64,000 bases of DNA from positions 604,161 to 668,160 of the forward strand of contig OY282369.1 in the NCBI GenBank assembly GCA_958295735.1. Direction: 5' to 3'. This DNA is from an uncultured Candidatus Cenarchaeum sp. GTDB taxonomy: Archaea > Thermoproteota > Nitrososphaeria > Nitrososphaerales > Nitrosopumilaceae. This document shows positions 40,299 to 49,324 of this stretch, piece after piece (position 1 is the stretch's first letter; each line of letters opens with the position of its first letter). Below the pieces are notes generated by a model. That model ran no database searches. It was not told the DNA's origin and saw only the letters and a program-made list of their open reading frames with translations. The position numbers were made by a program, and so were the translations under genes.

Positions 40299-41270
40299 TC
40301 ACGGCGAGGCGGCGCATGCCGGCCGCGCTCCCCGGCCGGCGGCGAGGCCCCTTCCTTGGCCGGCCCCGCGCGCGTCGCCCGCCCCGCCCTGCCGTTCCGG
40401 CGGGATGCCGGGATGCCCGGGGGACGCGAGCGCGTGCGGCCGCGCGCCGGGGAGGGCCGCGCGCATCTCGTGTCCCTCGCCGCACTCGGCCGCCATGCCA
40501 GGCACCACGCCCTCCGGCTCCCCGATCGCGGCCTCGCCCGCGGTGTCCGCATGCCCGACCGTCCCGCGCGTGCCCCGCGGCCGATCGTGCGGCTTCCCGT
40601 CCCCGTCCCCGGAGCGGACCGCGCCGCCCTCGGAATGGCGCGGGGTGCGGACGAGGCAGGCCCGCATCCCCTTGATGCCGCCGTGCCCCGAGCACCGGCC
40701 GGTCGCCGCCGGCTCGTCCTTCAGTCCGGGGAAATGGACGTCCAGCACGGCCGCGCTCCTGCCGGGAACTCGCGCCGCGCGCGCCGCATCCCCCGGCGGG
40801 CCAGCCGGGCGCACCCCCGGGCCCCGGCGATCCCGATCGGGGCCGCGTCGAACTGAACGAGCGCCGCGCGGGCCGCCGCGCGTTCCGGGATGCGCCGGCA
40901 CGGCGCCCCCGGGACGCGGGCGGCGGCCTCGCGGGCCTCCGGTACCGCGGACGGCAGGATCCCCGGGCCGCGCGGCTGCTCCGCGAGCCCGGACGCGCCC
41001 GCGTCCGCCGGGGCCTTCGCGGCGGGCGCGGCCGCGATCCCGGGCGGCGCCGAGCCCGGGCCAGTCCCTCCCGTGCCAGAACGAGCCGTCGCAGAACAGG
41101 ACCAGCCTGCCCTCCACGATGAAATCGGGCGAGCCGTGCAGCCTTGGGTGGGACCTGTACCGGATCCCGCCGCCCCTCATGAGCCGCGCCGCCTCCCGCT
41201 CCGGCCAGGTCCCGCTGCTCCTGATCTTCGACATCACCTCGGATCGCTTTTCCTTGGTGAACACGTCCAA
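40299..41270 (-). pseudogene. truncated Vsr-like (very short patch repair) endonuclease
   Basis: Residues 1-73 match the front of Vsr mismatch endonucleases: DVFTKEKRSEVMSKIRSSGT, then IRYRSHPRLHGSPDFIV (catalytic Asp) and LVLFCDGSFWHGRDW (catalytic His). After that the frame turns into a Gly/Arg/Ala-rich stretch of 250 residues without the expected W..KI..N..RD or WECEL parts in any frame. So only the first half of the enzyme survives, probably with a GC-rich replacement. The TTG start at 41270 has a TATA box (CTTTAATCC, rc about 41291-41299). Vsr repairs T:G mismatches from 5-methylcytosine; no partner cytosine methylase is in the window. Confidence 0.55.
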
Positions 41271-41365
41271 CGCGGGGCATCCCGGGGGCGCGGATTAAAG
41301 CGTGCGCCCGCGGGCGCCGGCGGCCCCGGGCGGTACCGGCCCCACAAGGCGCGCGCCCCGGGGGC

Positions 41366-41500
41366 CCGCCGGCCCCCGCGCCGGCCGCGGCTCCCGGGAA
41401 ATTGTCTCGCGCCCCGTGGGCCCGCCGCGACAACGGCCGCCGGCCCCCGCGCCGGACGCGGCGCCCGGGAAACTCCGGCCCGCGCCCGTCAGGGGCGGTT
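41366..41500. repeat. 71-bp diverged duplication at the TPR gene 3' end
   Basis: GGCCCCCGCGCCGG with the following GCGGC(T/G)CCCGGGAAA recurs at 41371 and 41442; the second copy leads into the gene stop at 41489. Confidence 0.7.
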
Positions 41501-43159
41501 CCTGCGGTCGTGCCCCGCGATCTTGTAGCACGCGTCCGCCTCGTCCAGCCTTCCGGATGCCTCGAGCATGATGCCCTTGTAGAAGTGCGATTTTTCGTAT
41601 CCCGGCTCGGACTTTATGGCCGCGTCGCACCAGCTTACGCCCTCGCCGCTCCTGCCGAGGCCGAAAAGCGAGAAGCCTTTTTCCGCCATCGCCCACGCGC
41701 AGCCCGGCCGCAGCCGCAGCATCGCATCGGCGCATTCGGCCGCCTCGGCGTGCCTGCCCATGCCGTTGAGCAGGCCCGACTTGCACTCCAGCGCGACGGC
41801 GTTTTCGGGGTCCAGCTGGAGGGCGCCGGAACAGTAGGACACGGCATCGTCGATGCGCATCAGCCTCGCGCACGCGCGCCCCATGAGCGCCATGGTTGCG
41901 GCGTGCCGCGGCTCGAGCCGCAGCGAGCGCTCGAAGCAGGCCGCCGCCTCCCCGTCCCGGCCCAGCGCGCACAGCACCAGCCCCCTGCTGCTGTGGACGT
42001 AGGCGTCTTCCGGCTCGAGCCGCGCGGCCACGTCCAGATGCCGCAGCGCCTCCTTCATGCGGCCCAGCGCGACGAGGGCCACCCCGATCTCGATCCGCGC
42101 ATCAGCGCGATCGGGCGCCGCCCGGATCGCCCCCTCGAGGCACCGCACGGCCTCGGCGTGCCGCCCCGCGCCCTTCAGCGCGGCCCCCTTCAAGCACGCC
42201 GCATCCGCGTTTCCCGGCTCGAGCCTGACGAGATCGAAGCACCCGGCCGCCTCCCCGTGCCTGCCGAGGAGGACGAGGACGATCGCCTTGCACCTCATGG
42301 CGCCCGCGTTGCCGGGCTCGATGCGCAGCGCCCGCTCGTAGTGCTCCAGGGCCTCCTCGTGCAGCCCCGCTCCCTGGTGCGCGTTTCCCACGAGCACGCG
42401 GGCCTCGGCGCCGTCGGGCCCGAGGCGCAGCGCCTCGTCGAGGCACGCGGCTGCCTCCCCGCGCCTGCCCGCGCGCAGCAGCGCGGCGCCCAGTTCCCTC
42501 GCCGCATCGGCGCTGCGCGGATCGAGCCGGCGCGCCTTCCTGAGGAACGGGATCGCGTCGCCGTGGCGCCCCAGCGCCGCGAGCGTGCTGCCCGCGAGCA
42601 GCGCCGCCTCGGCGCTCCCCGGATCCAGCCGGCACGCGGCCGCGACGTACCCGAGCGCCTCGCCGCGGCGCCCCAGCGTCACGAGGGCGCTGCCCGCGAG
42701 CAGCGCCGCCTCGGCGCTCCCCGGATCCAGCCGGCACGCGGCCGCGAAGCTTCCCAGCGCATCGGCGTGGCGGCCCCGCCTGCCGTGCGCGCGCCCCTTG
42801 TTCACGTGGGCCTGCGCCGACCCCGGATCGATGCGCAGCGCCGCGTCGTAGCACCGCATCGCCTCCGCGTGCCTGCCAAGCTCGGAGAGCGAGTTGCCCT
42901 TGTTCATGATCGCGCTGAACTTGTTCGGGTCGGACTTTAGGACGGCATCGTAGCACCGCACCGCCTCCGCGTGCCTCCCCGCGAGCTCGAGGGCCACGCC
43001 CTTGTTCACCATGGCCGCCACGTGATCCGGCGCGGCCTCCAGCACCTCGTCGTAGCGCCGGATCGCCTCCCCGTGCCTGCCGGCGTTCTTGAGGGCGATC
43101 CCCTCCTCGACGATGCCCGCCAGGCGGTTCACCTCGCGGATCCATTCCCGGCTTGGCAC
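41489..43159 (-). CDS. TPR-repeat protein (about 15 repeats)
   Basis: A 556-residue superhelical scaffold built from 34-residue tetratricopeptide repeats from residue 14 to the end (for example GIALKNAGRHGEAIRRYDEV, GNSLSELGRHAEAMRCYDAA, GVALVALGRMKEALRHLDVA). Two adjacent repeats near residues 138-205 are nearly identical in sequence (ACRLDPGSAEAALLAGS), showing recent internal duplication. No enzymatic domain, signal or membrane segment. The N-terminus is REWIREVNRLAG. GTG at 43159 lies 25 bases below a TATA-like ATTTTTTAGATC (rc about 43179-43190). Such proteins assemble complexes; the partner cannot be named. Confidence 0.88.
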   Translation of the reverse strand: MPSREWIREVNRLAGIVEEGIALKNAGRHGEAIRRYDEVLEAAPDHVAAMVNKGVALELAGRHAEAVRCYDAVLKSDPNKFSAIMNKGNSLSELGRHAEAMRCYDAALRIDPGSAQAHVNKGRAHGRRGRHADALGSFAAACRLDPGSAEAALLAGSALVTLGRRGEALGYVAAACRLDPGSAEAALLAGSTLAALGRHGDAIPFLRKARRLDPRSADAARELGAALLRAGRRGEAAACLDEALRLGPDGAEARVLVGNAHQGAGLHEEALEHYERALRIEPGNAGAMRCKAIVLVLLGRHGEAAGCFDLVRLEPGNADAACLKGAALKGAGRHAEAVRCLEGAIRAAPDRADARIEIGVALVALGRMKEALRHLDVAARLEPEDAYVHSSRGLVLCALGRDGEAAACFERSLRLEPRHAATMALMGRACARLMRIDDAVSYCSGALQLDPENAVALECKSGLLNGMGRHAEAAECADAMLRLRPGCAWAMAEKGFSLFGLGRSGEGVSWCDAAIKSEPGYEKSHFYKGIMLEASGRLDEADACYKIAGHDRRNRP

Positions 43160-43804
43160 GGTGCGCTTGCCGCCGCCGATCTAAAAAATGATCCGGCGCG
43201 GCGCCGTGCGGGCGGCGGCTCGGCCCCGAAGGGCGGGGTTTTTGGAGAGCGTCGGCGCGGCCGGGCGCCTCGGCGGCCCGTCCCGATGCGCGGCGGGCGC
43301 CGGCATGCCGGGGGAGTGCGGCGGCCGCGCCCCGCCGGGCCGCGGGGCGGGGCGGTCCGGCGCGCCCCCGGCGATGCCGCCCGGCGGCGGCCGCGCCCCG
43401 CGGGCGGGGGGGGGGCCGCGGGAGGGAGCGGGGGGATCGCCGCGGGCGGCCGCGCCGGGGAAAAGCCGCCGGAGCGCGGCGTTGATCCGGCAGGCGGCCG
43501 CTACTGCCGCCCGCGGACCGGCGGCGGGCCGCGGAGCCTCTCCGGGACTAGAGAGGCGGGGATCGCGCGCCGCGGGGGCCCGCCGGAATCAGCCGCGCCC
43601 CGCGGCGGGCGGCGGGGCCCCCGCCCGCCGGGCGCCGCCGGTTCGGGGGCCCCGCGCGGGGCATTCCCGGCCGGAAAGGCCGCGGGAGCGGGCGGGAAAA
43701 GCGGCCCGCGCCGGACGGGGGAGGGCGCGGACGGGCGGGCGGGCGGACGGGCGGGCGGGCGGGCGGCGCGGTTTCCGCGCGGCGCGCGGGGCGCGCGCCC
43801 GCGT

Positions 43805-43880
43805 CCAAGCAGGAACCGCGCCCGGCAGCAACGAACCGCCCCCCGATCCCGCGCCCGGATCGCGGCGGGCGCGGATCCGC
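43805..43880 (+). repeat. dispersed repeat family A, copy 5, within a gene-free stretch
   Basis: AGGAACCGCGCCCGGCAGCA ... GATCCCGCGCCCGGATCGCG. The surrounding 43190-43966 is GC-rich, with a (GGGC)n-type microsatellite near 43734-43772, and no supported gene. Confidence 0.65.
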
Positions 43881-43966
43881 GGCCCCGTTTTCTGGCGCGA
43901 AAAACCGCCGCGCTGCGGCCGCGGGATGCGCCTCCTCCCCGCCCGCGCGGGGCGGGGCGGGCCGCC

Positions 43967-44311
43967 TCACGCCCGGCTGCCGCCGTCGCTGCCGCCGCCG
44001 TCCGGGCAGGCCCCCCCGCGCAGGGCGGCGTACCGCTCCTCCAGCCGCGCGGCGCGGGCGAGCACGACGTCCAGCCCGTGCTCGCCCTTCGGGAAGAACC
44101 AGCGGATCGGGACGCGGCGCCCCGCGCCGTCCGCGCCGCGCACCACGCCCATGTCCGCCTCGGCCCCCGCCTCGGCGTCCACGGCGCGCTCCCTCGCCTC
44201 CAGCCCCCGCCTGGTGCCGTCCTCCAGCACGAAGAACCCCCCGGAGTCGGCCACCGTGTAAAAGCCGCCCCTGGCCAGCACCCTTCCCCCGCGGCCGGCG
44301 CCGCCGCCCAT
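43967..44311 (-). CDS. hypothetical protein downstream of the sulfurtransferase
   Basis: Not recognised. The 114-residue product has a beta-type N-terminal half (GGFYTVADSGGFFVLEDGTR, VPIRWFFPKGEHGLDVVLAR) and ends in a Gly/Ser tail. The ATG (44309-44311) lies one base after the sulfurtransferase stop (CTAGCATG), so they are co-transcribed and probably coupled; a role with sulfur transfer is possible but unproven. Confidence 0.6.
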   Translation of the reverse strand: MGGGAGRGGRVLARGGFYTVADSGGFFVLEDGTRRGLEARERAVDAEAGAEADMGVVRGADGAGRRVPIRWFFPKGEHGLDVVLARAARLEERYAALRGGACPDGGGSDGGSRA

Positions 44312-44312
44312 G

Positions 44313-45164
44313 CTAGCCCCTTTCGACGGGGTTGCCTATCATGTTGCCCCACTCGGTCCACGAGCCGTCGTAGTTGCGCACCCGCGGGTACCCGAGCAGG
44401 TACTTGAGGACGAACCACGAGTGGGACGACCGCTCGCCTATGCGGCAGTAGCAGATGACGTCCCTGTCCGGGGTGATCCCCGCGGGCTCGTAGTTGCGGC
44501 GCAGCTCCTCCGGCGACTTGAACGTGCCGTCCGAGTCGTTGACCGCGGTGGCCCACGTTATGTTGCGCGCCCCGGGTATGTGCCCGCCCCTCTGCGCGTT
44601 CTCGGTGGGGTACTCGGGGGGCGCCGTGACCTCGCCGGTGAACTCCTTGGGGGAGCGGACGTCGACCAGCGCGGAGCCCTCCCTGCCCAGGGACCTCCGC
44701 ACGTCCGGCAGGTAGGCCCTGAGCCCCTCGTCGGGCGGCGGGGCATCGTACGCGGCGGCGGGGACGTCCGGCTCCGCCTCGGCGTACGGCCTGCCCTCCA
44801 GCTCCCACTTTTTCCGGCCGCCGTCCATTATGCGCACCTTTTCGTGCCCGTAGTACTTCATGACCCAGAACGCGAACGCGGCGAACCAGTTGTTAAAGTC
44901 CCCGTACAGCACCACCTCCGTGTCGGGCGATATGCCGTTCCTCGACATCAGGCCCGAGAACGCCTTCCTGCCCACGATGTCCCGGGTCACGGGATCGTTG
45001 ATGTCGCGGCTCCACCACACCAGCGTGGATCCGCCAATGTGGCCCCTGCGGTACGCGCCGTCCGGATCGTAGTCCACCTCGACGAGCCGGCGGCCGGGCG
45101 CCGGAAACGCGGACGAGACCCATTCCGTGTCCACCAGGACGTCGGGGCGCGCGTAGCCGCTCAC
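44313..45164 (-). CDS. thiosulfate/3-mercaptopyruvate sulfurtransferase (two rhodanese domains)
   Basis: Moves sulfane sulfur from thiosulfate or 3-mercaptopyruvate to cyanide or a thiol acceptor. The 283 residues hold two rhodanese domains: an inactive first one (DTEWVSSAF, YDPDGAYRRGHIGGSTLVWW, VVLYGDFNNWFAAFAFW) and an active second one (ALVDVRSPKEFTGE, RGGHIPGARNITW, then CYCRIGERSSHSW with the catalytic Cys in CRIGERS). GTG at 45164 lies 25 bases below TATA-like GCAATAAAGC (rc about 45188-45197). It is divergent from nadK and followed directly by a small unknown gene. Confidence 0.93.
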   Translation of the reverse strand: MSGYARPDVLVDTEWVSSAFPAPGRRLVEVDYDPDGAYRRGHIGGSTLVWWSRDINDPVTRDIVGRKAFSGLMSRNGISPDTEVVLYGDFNNWFAAFAFWVMKYYGHEKVRIMDGGRKKWELEGRPYAEAEPDVPAAAYDAPPPDEGLRAYLPDVRRSLGREGSALVDVRSPKEFTGEVTAPPEYPTENAQRGGHIPGARNITWATAVNDSDGTFKSPEELRRNYEPAGITPDRDVICYCRIGERSSHSWFVLKYLLGYPRVRNYDGSWTEWGNMIGNPVERG

Positions 45165-45282
45165 GCGCGCCGCCCCTGGGGCGCGTGCTTTATTGCTTTC
45201 TGCGCGCCCCCCGGGGCGTTCCCCGGGGGCGCGGCCCGCCGATCCGCCATGATTTTAAGGCCGGCGGGGCCCCGGAGGCAGG

Positions 45283-46101
45283 TTGAAGCTGCGCAGGGTG
45301 GCCGTGGTGGGCAAGTTCGGCTCCGCCCAGGCCGAGGCGGCCGCCGCGTCGGTGGCCGGGAAGTTCCTCGCCATGGGCGGATGCTCGGTGTACACGATAT
45401 CGCCCACGTCCGTGCGGGGGGCCGAGATGGTCGGCGCCGTTCCCGACCTGAGGGGAAAGAGGCCCGACCTCGTGGTGACGCTGGGCGGGGACGGCACCAC
45501 GCTGCGCGCGTTCAGGGGCCTCGAGGACGAGACGCCGGTGCTGACGGTCAACGTCGGGGGGAACAGGGGGATCCTGGCGGAGGTGACCCCGGAGGGCGTG
45601 GACGGGGCCCTGCGGCAGATCGCCGCCGGCAGCGTCATACTGGAGCGGCGGACCAGGGTGGTCGCCTCGTGCGGCGGCGAGGAGTTCCCCCCCGCCCTGA
45701 ACGAGATCCTCATACAGCGCAAGAACCTCACCAAGACGGCGGAGCTGGAGATAAAGTTCCAGGACGACACGGTGAAGCAGAAGATGGACGGGGTGATAGT
45801 GGCCACCCCCAGCGGGTCCACGGGCCACTCGTTCTCGCTGGGGGGCCCCATACTGCACGAGAGCCTCAGCGTGCTGATAATCACCCCGATCGCGCCGGTG
45901 TACAGGCTGGAGTCGATAGTGGTCCCCGACGAGAAGATCCAGGTGACCAGCTCGCACGACTGCAGCGTGGTGATGGACGCGCAGGTGGTCAGGTCGGCCG
46001 GCTACGGCGAGCCCATAACGGTGAGGAGGTACGGGAAGCCGGCCGTGTTCGTGCGGCTGAAGAGGCGCGGGCTGAGGCAGATGAGCAGGCTTGGCTTCTA
46101 G
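45283..46101 (+). CDS. nadK: NAD kinase
   Basis: Phosphorylates NAD to NADP using ATP or polyphosphate. The 272 residues show the family motifs: LVVTLGGDGTTLRAFR (GGDG), VNVGGNRGILAEVTP, ALNEILIQRK (NE) and VIVATPSGSTGHSFSLGGPI, a variant of the usual TPTGSTAY. The TTG start at 45283 sits 25 bases below TATA-like GATTTTAAGG (45250-45259). Its end overlaps the nob1 start, so the two form an operon. Confidence 0.94.
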   Translation: MKLRRVAVVGKFGSAQAEAAAASVAGKFLAMGGCSVYTISPTSVRGAEMVGAVPDLRGKRPDLVVTLGGDGTTLRAFRGLEDETPVLTVNVGGNRGILAEVTPEGVDGALRQIAAGSVILERRTRVVASCGGEEFPPALNEILIQRKNLTKTAELEIKFQDDTVKQKMDGVIVATPSGSTGHSFSLGGPILHESLSVLIITPIAPVYRLESIVVPDEKIQVTSSHDCSVVMDAQVVRSAGYGEPITVRRYGKPAVFVRLKRRGLRQMSRLGF

Positions 46102-46615
46102 GGTGCTCGACGCCGGCGCGTTCTACGCCGGCCTGCCGTTCGCCTCGCGGGCCGCGTGCCACACCACCCCGGCCATACTCGGCGAGGTGGGGCACGTCAA
46201 GGGCCGGCACGGCATGGTGGACGCGCTGGTGGGGGCCGGGCGGCTCGTCCCGCGCGAGCCCGGGGCCGCCTCGTCGGCCAGGGCCAGGGCGGCCGCCGAG
46301 GCCACCGGCGACGCGGCGCGGCTCTCCGCGGGCGACCTGTCCGTGCTGGCGCTGTGCCTGGATCTCGGCGATGCCGAGCTCGTCACCGACGACTACGCGG
46401 TGTCCAACGTGGGGGCCTTCCTCGGCATACGCGTCTCCCCCGTCGCCACCGCGGGGATAAGGCGCGCGGGCAGGTGGACGCAGCGCTGCCCGGGGTGCGG
46501 CGCGGAGTGCGGGGCGAACGCCCCCGAGTGCCCGCGGTGCGGGGGGCGGCCGGCCCGCAGGCTCGCCGCCGGGGGGGGGCCCCGCCGCGGCCGGCGCCGG
46601 CCGCCGGCGGGCTAG
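46091..46615 (+). CDS. nob1: rRNA endonuclease Nob1 (PIN domain plus zinc ribbon)
   Basis: PIN-domain nuclease that matures the 3' end of 16S rRNA. Residues 4-120 form the PIN fold: VLDAGAFYAGLPF (first catalytic Asp), TTPAILGEVGHVKG, LSAGDLSVLALCLDLGDAEL and VTDDYAVSNVGAFLGI (acidic active-site residues). Residues about 133-154 make a zinc ribbon (RCPGCGAECG...CPRCGG), followed by an Arg-rich tail. The TTG at 46091 overlaps the nadK stop (46099-46101); a GTG at 46103 just after that stop is an alternative start. The 3' end overlaps the convergent xpf-like gene by four bases. Confidence 0.9.
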   Translation: MASRVLDAGAFYAGLPFASRAACHTTPAILGEVGHVKGRHGMVDALVGAGRLVPREPGAASSARARAAAEATGDAARLSAGDLSVLALCLDLGDAELVTDDYAVSNVGAFLGIRVSPVATAGIRRAGRWTQRCPGCGAECGANAPECPRCGGRPARRLAAGGGPRRGRRRPPAG

Positions 46616-47325
46616 CCGCCGTTCAGCGTCCGCTGCGCGGGCGGGCCACCCTCGGGCGCCTCCCCGGCGTCCAGCATCCCCCTTATCCGCCTGGCCCGCG
46701 CCCCCCCGAGCCCCTCGATCTTGGCCAGGTCGGCGGAGGTCGCGCCGAGCGCGGCGATGGGCGTGCCGAACCTCGCCAGCATGCGCGCGGCGATCTTTTC
46801 GCCGACCCCGGGCAGGCTGGCCAGCGACGAGAGCTGCTGCCGGCGCAGGTCGTCGTGCTTTCTTATCTTCTTCAGGAACGGCCCGCGCGGGGGCGACCCG
46901 CCGGCGCCGGCGCCCTCGCAGCACCGGGCGGCCAGCGCCACCAGCAGCCTCGCCGTGTGGTCGGCGCTGGGCGTCGGCACCACGGGGATCCTAAAGTCGA
47001 TGGCCACGCGGGACAGCGCCCCGTACAGGACCATCGGGTTCTCGGCCACCTCCGCCATCTCGTCCACATTCCCCTCCACCAGGAGGACCGGCGACTCGAA
47101 ATGCTCCCTGAGGCGGCTGCACTGGTCGAACAGCCTCCCGTCGAACACGGACGACACGAGATCGTGCATGCTCTTCCTCTCGGCCACGGTCTCCGGCGCC
47201 ACCACGTAGTCCCCCACGGGGAGCGTCCTGACCTCCGCCCGCACCCCCGCCTTCGCGAGAAGATCCGGTATCCCGCTCTTCCTCTCCCGCTCGTCCGCCA
47301 CTATGCGCAACCGGGACAGGTTCAC
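46612..47325 (-). CDS. XPF/ERCC4-type structure-specific nuclease (short form)
   Basis: DNA nuclease for flaps, forks or crosslinks. The 237 residues give the ERCC4 nuclease domain (RIVADERERKSGIPDLL, LPVGDYVVA, then VAERKSMHDLVSSVFDGRLF with the ERKxxxD active site) and a C-terminal helix-hairpin-helix pair (LASLPGVGEKIAARMLARFG, LAKIEGLGGARARRIRGML). There is no helicase part, as in crenarchaeal and thaumarchaeal XPF, which usually work with PCNA; a PCNA-binding end is not obvious here. GTG at 47325, TATA (GTTATTAGG) 25 bases above. Confidence 0.93.
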   Translation of the reverse strand: MNLSRLRIVADERERKSGIPDLLAKAGVRAEVRTLPVGDYVVAPETVAERKSMHDLVSSVFDGRLFDQCSRLREHFESPVLLVEGNVDEMAEVAENPMVLYGALSRVAIDFRIPVVPTPSADHTARLLVALAARCCEGAGAGGSPPRGPFLKKIRKHDDLRRQQLSSLASLPGVGEKIAARMLARFGTPIAALGATSADLAKIEGLGGARARRIRGMLDAGEAPEGGPPAQRTLNGG

Positions 47326-47369
47326 GCTGCCGCGCGGCCCGCTCGCCTAATAACTGTGCGCGGCGCGCC

Positions 47370-47762
47370 CTAGGCGCGGGGCGGGGCCTGCGCGCCGGGT
47401 TGCGGGCCCGCGCCCCCGCCGAGCATCTTCCTGATGCTCTCCTCCTGCTCCTTCAAGCTCTCTGCGAGCCGCTTTTCCTGCTTGTCCAGCACCTGCTGCC
47501 TCGTGGTGGCGAGGAGGGCCCGCTCCTCGAGGGAGGAGACGAGATCGGCCTTGCTGGTGCGCACGAGTATGGTGCCGGTGTGCCTGTACACGACCTGGTC
47601 GTCGGCGGCCTTTTTCAGCTCCTCCATCGCCGCGTCCGAGGACATCTTGTCGGAGTTGAGCTGCTGCTTTTGCGCCTGCACCGAGCGCAGATCGTACTCG
47701 GCCTGCCGGAACTTCGCCAGCTTTTCGCGCAACCACGGGGGGGTCTCCTGTCCGGCCGACAT
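47370..47762 (-). CDS. pfdB: prefoldin beta subunit
   Basis: Subunit of the hexameric prefoldin chaperone that delivers unfolded proteins to the group II chaperonin. The 130 residues have the typical two coiled-coil arms (WLREKLAKFRQAEYDLRSVQ ... and ...VLDKQEKRLAESLKEQEESI) around a short beta hairpin (VVYRHTGTILVRTSKADL). ATG at 47762 with a TATA box (AGATATAAGAAAA, rc about 47779-47790). In archaea it often follows L37Ae and Pcc1, as here, though a repeat-B element and its own promoter now separate it. Confidence 0.92.
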   Translation of the reverse strand: MSAGQETPPWLREKLAKFRQAEYDLRSVQAQKQQLNSDKMSSDAAMEELKKAADDQVVYRHTGTILVRTSKADLVSSLEERALLATTRQQVLDKQEKRLAESLKEQEESIRKMLGGGAGPQPGAQAPPRA

Positions 47763-47812
47763 GCACGGGGGGGGCGCCGGTTTTCTTATATCTTTACCGA
47801 TCCGCCGCGTGT

Positions 47813-47896
47813 GAGGTCACGTACCCGTCAGCCGCGGGCGTGAAAACGACTTCGTTGATCCGCGTTCGCGGCCGCAAAGCGGGGGTTGCCGACCTC
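47813..47896 (-). repeat. dispersed repeat family B, copy 4
   Basis: Reverse-oriented 84-bp copy: GAGGTCACGTACCCG ... GGGGGTTGCCGACCTC, inserted between pfdB and pcc1, genes that are usually adjacent in archaea. Confidence 0.8.
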
Positions 47897-47975
47897 GCGC
47901 TCCGCCGCGCGGGGCCGGCGGCCTCCTTCCCCCCGCCGCGGGCGCGAGCCCGGATCGGCCGCGGATCGGTCCCGC

Positions 47976-48311
47976 CTAGGGATCGCGGGCGCGCCCGCGG
48001 GACCCGCCGGGCGCCCGGCGGCGGCGGGAGCGCGCGGCCGGCGGCCCGTCCCCCGGCGGGGCCGCCGCGATCGCGCCGCAGCCCGCCTGGACGAGCCTCA
48101 GCGCCGAGCTTATCCCGGCGCGCAGGTGCGGGAGCTGGTCCGACTCGATCTCCAGCGCGGCCGCGTCCCCGCCCGGGCCGCGCTCCATGCGGACGGCGGT
48201 GCGGGTGGGCCCCTCCGGATAGTACAGGTAGTCGGCCTCCAGCGACAGGAACAGCGGGGCGGTGGCGGGGCCGGCCTCGGCCCTCACGACGGCGCTAAAC
48301 CTTGACGTCAT
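47976..48311 (-). CDS. KEOPS complex Pcc1-like subunit
   Basis: Small subunit of KEOPS, which makes the t6A modification on tRNA. The core (residues 1-85: FLSLEADYLYYPEG, AALEIESDQLPHLRAGISSA, LRLVQAGCGAI) has the Pcc1 pattern of two strands and helices with the ESDQLPHLRAGI motif. The last 25 residues are an Arg-rich tail (RSRRRRAPGGSRGRARD) probably added by GC-rich sequence. The start overlaps the L37Ae gene by 17 bases, and this neighbour is the usual one in archaea, which carries much of the assignment. Confidence 0.72.
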   Translation of the reverse strand: MTSRFSAVVRAEAGPATAPLFLSLEADYLYYPEGPTRTAVRMERGPGGDAAALEIESDQLPHLRAGISSALRLVQAGCGAIAAAPPGDGPPAARSRRRRAPGGSRGRARDP

Positions 48312-48504
48312 ACGCGGTGCCGGCCACCTTCAGGCCGCACTTGCCGCACGCCCATATGCCCACCGCGGCGCGGCCGAACCGCCGCGAGCCGCACTCGGGG
48401 CAGGCCCTGCCGGCCTTCAGCTTGAAGTGCACCTTTGTGTACTCTTTCCTGATCTTTATCCCGTAGCGGGCGCCGAGCCCCTTGAGCGACTTTTTCTTAG
48501 CCAT
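48295..48504 (-). CDS. rpl37ae: 50S ribosomal protein L37Ae
   Basis: Zinc-ribbon protein of the large subunit. The 69 residues show SLKGLGARYGIKIRKE and a four-cysteine zinc site CPEC...CGKC (KAGRACPECGSRRF, GIWACGKCGLKV), ending AGTAYDVKV as usual. It overlaps rrp42 upstream by eight bases and pcc1 downstream by 17, forming a tightly packed operon. Confidence 0.95.
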   Translation of the reverse strand: MAKKKSLKGLGARYGIKIRKEYTKVHFKLKAGRACPECGSRRFGRAAVGIWACGKCGLKVAGTAYDVKV

Positions 48505-49324
48505 CGCCGCGGACGGCCGCCCCCTTCGCGCGTATCTGCTCCCTGACGCGGGAGCCGACGGAGACCGAGAGCTCCGAGCACCTCACGAGCTCGTCGTACG
48601 TGAACCCCGAGCTGCCGCCCTTCTGCAGCGCGCAGACGTTCCCGTCCGAGTTGGTGGTTATCGTGACGCGCGCGTCCATGACGCTCCACTCGTCCTGGTT
48701 CGGGTCCACCACTATGCTGTCCCCTATCTTGGCCATCGTCACGGACGCGGGTATCGTCGTCACGGGGGCGTCGTACTCCTCCCCCTCGACGCGCGCCGGC
48801 GCGTCGCCGCGCATCTCCCACTTTGGGATCCTGGCGGTGAGCAGGGCCGCCGTCGAGGCGTACGAGCAGGCGTCGAACAGGTTGCCGTCCACGTCTATGA
48901 CGCTGTTGTCCGCGAACACGCCCATCACCGACTTGTTCTTCTCCAGCACGAGCTGCGAGAGGTCGATCATGCCGCTCTCCCGTATCCCCCTGTCCACCAC
49001 CCGCGCGAGCTCGATCACCGCGGGGTTCGGGGGGCCCGTCTCGATGTCGGGGTGGGCCAGCGGGAGTATCTCGGCCGTGCAGATGAATATCCCCCTGTCG
49101 CCCACGTCCGGGAAGGGCCTGTCGGGCTGGATCTTGACGCCGGCCACCACCTCTGTGTTGCCCAGGAATACCCTCGCCGAGCCGCTGGCCTTGGGTATGG
49201 CGCCCGTCTCTATGCGGACGGGGCGCTGCTCCTCCATGCCGCGGCCGTCGGCGCGCCTGCCGTCCCCGAGCATCTTTGTTATCTTCGAGCGCGTGAGCTC
49301 GTCGATTATGGTCTTATGCACCAT
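48497..49324 (-). CDS. rrp42: exosome complex subunit Rrp42
   Basis: Non-catalytic RNase PH-like subunit that alternates with Rrp41 in the archaeal exosome ring, guiding RNA for 3'-to-5' decay. The 275 residues show DGRGMEEQRPVRIETG, GSARVFLGNTEVVAGVK, PVTTIPASVTMAKIGDS and the RNase PH fold's second half (VTITTNSDGNVCALQKG). The start overlaps the rrp41 end by 11 bases. An ATG at 49324. Confidence 0.96.
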   Translation of the reverse strand: MVHKTIIDELTRSKITKMLGDGRRADGRGMEEQRPVRIETGAIPKASGSARVFLGNTEVVAGVKIQPDRPFPDVGDRGIFICTAEILPLAHPDIETGPPNPAVIELARVVDRGIRESGMIDLSQLVLEKNKSVMGVFADNSVIDVDGNLFDACSYASTAALLTARIPKWEMRGDAPARVEGEEYDAPVTTIPASVTMAKIGDSIVVDPNQDEWSVMDARVTITTNSDGNVCALQKGGSSGFTYDELVRCSELSVSVGSRVREQIRAKGAAVRGDG

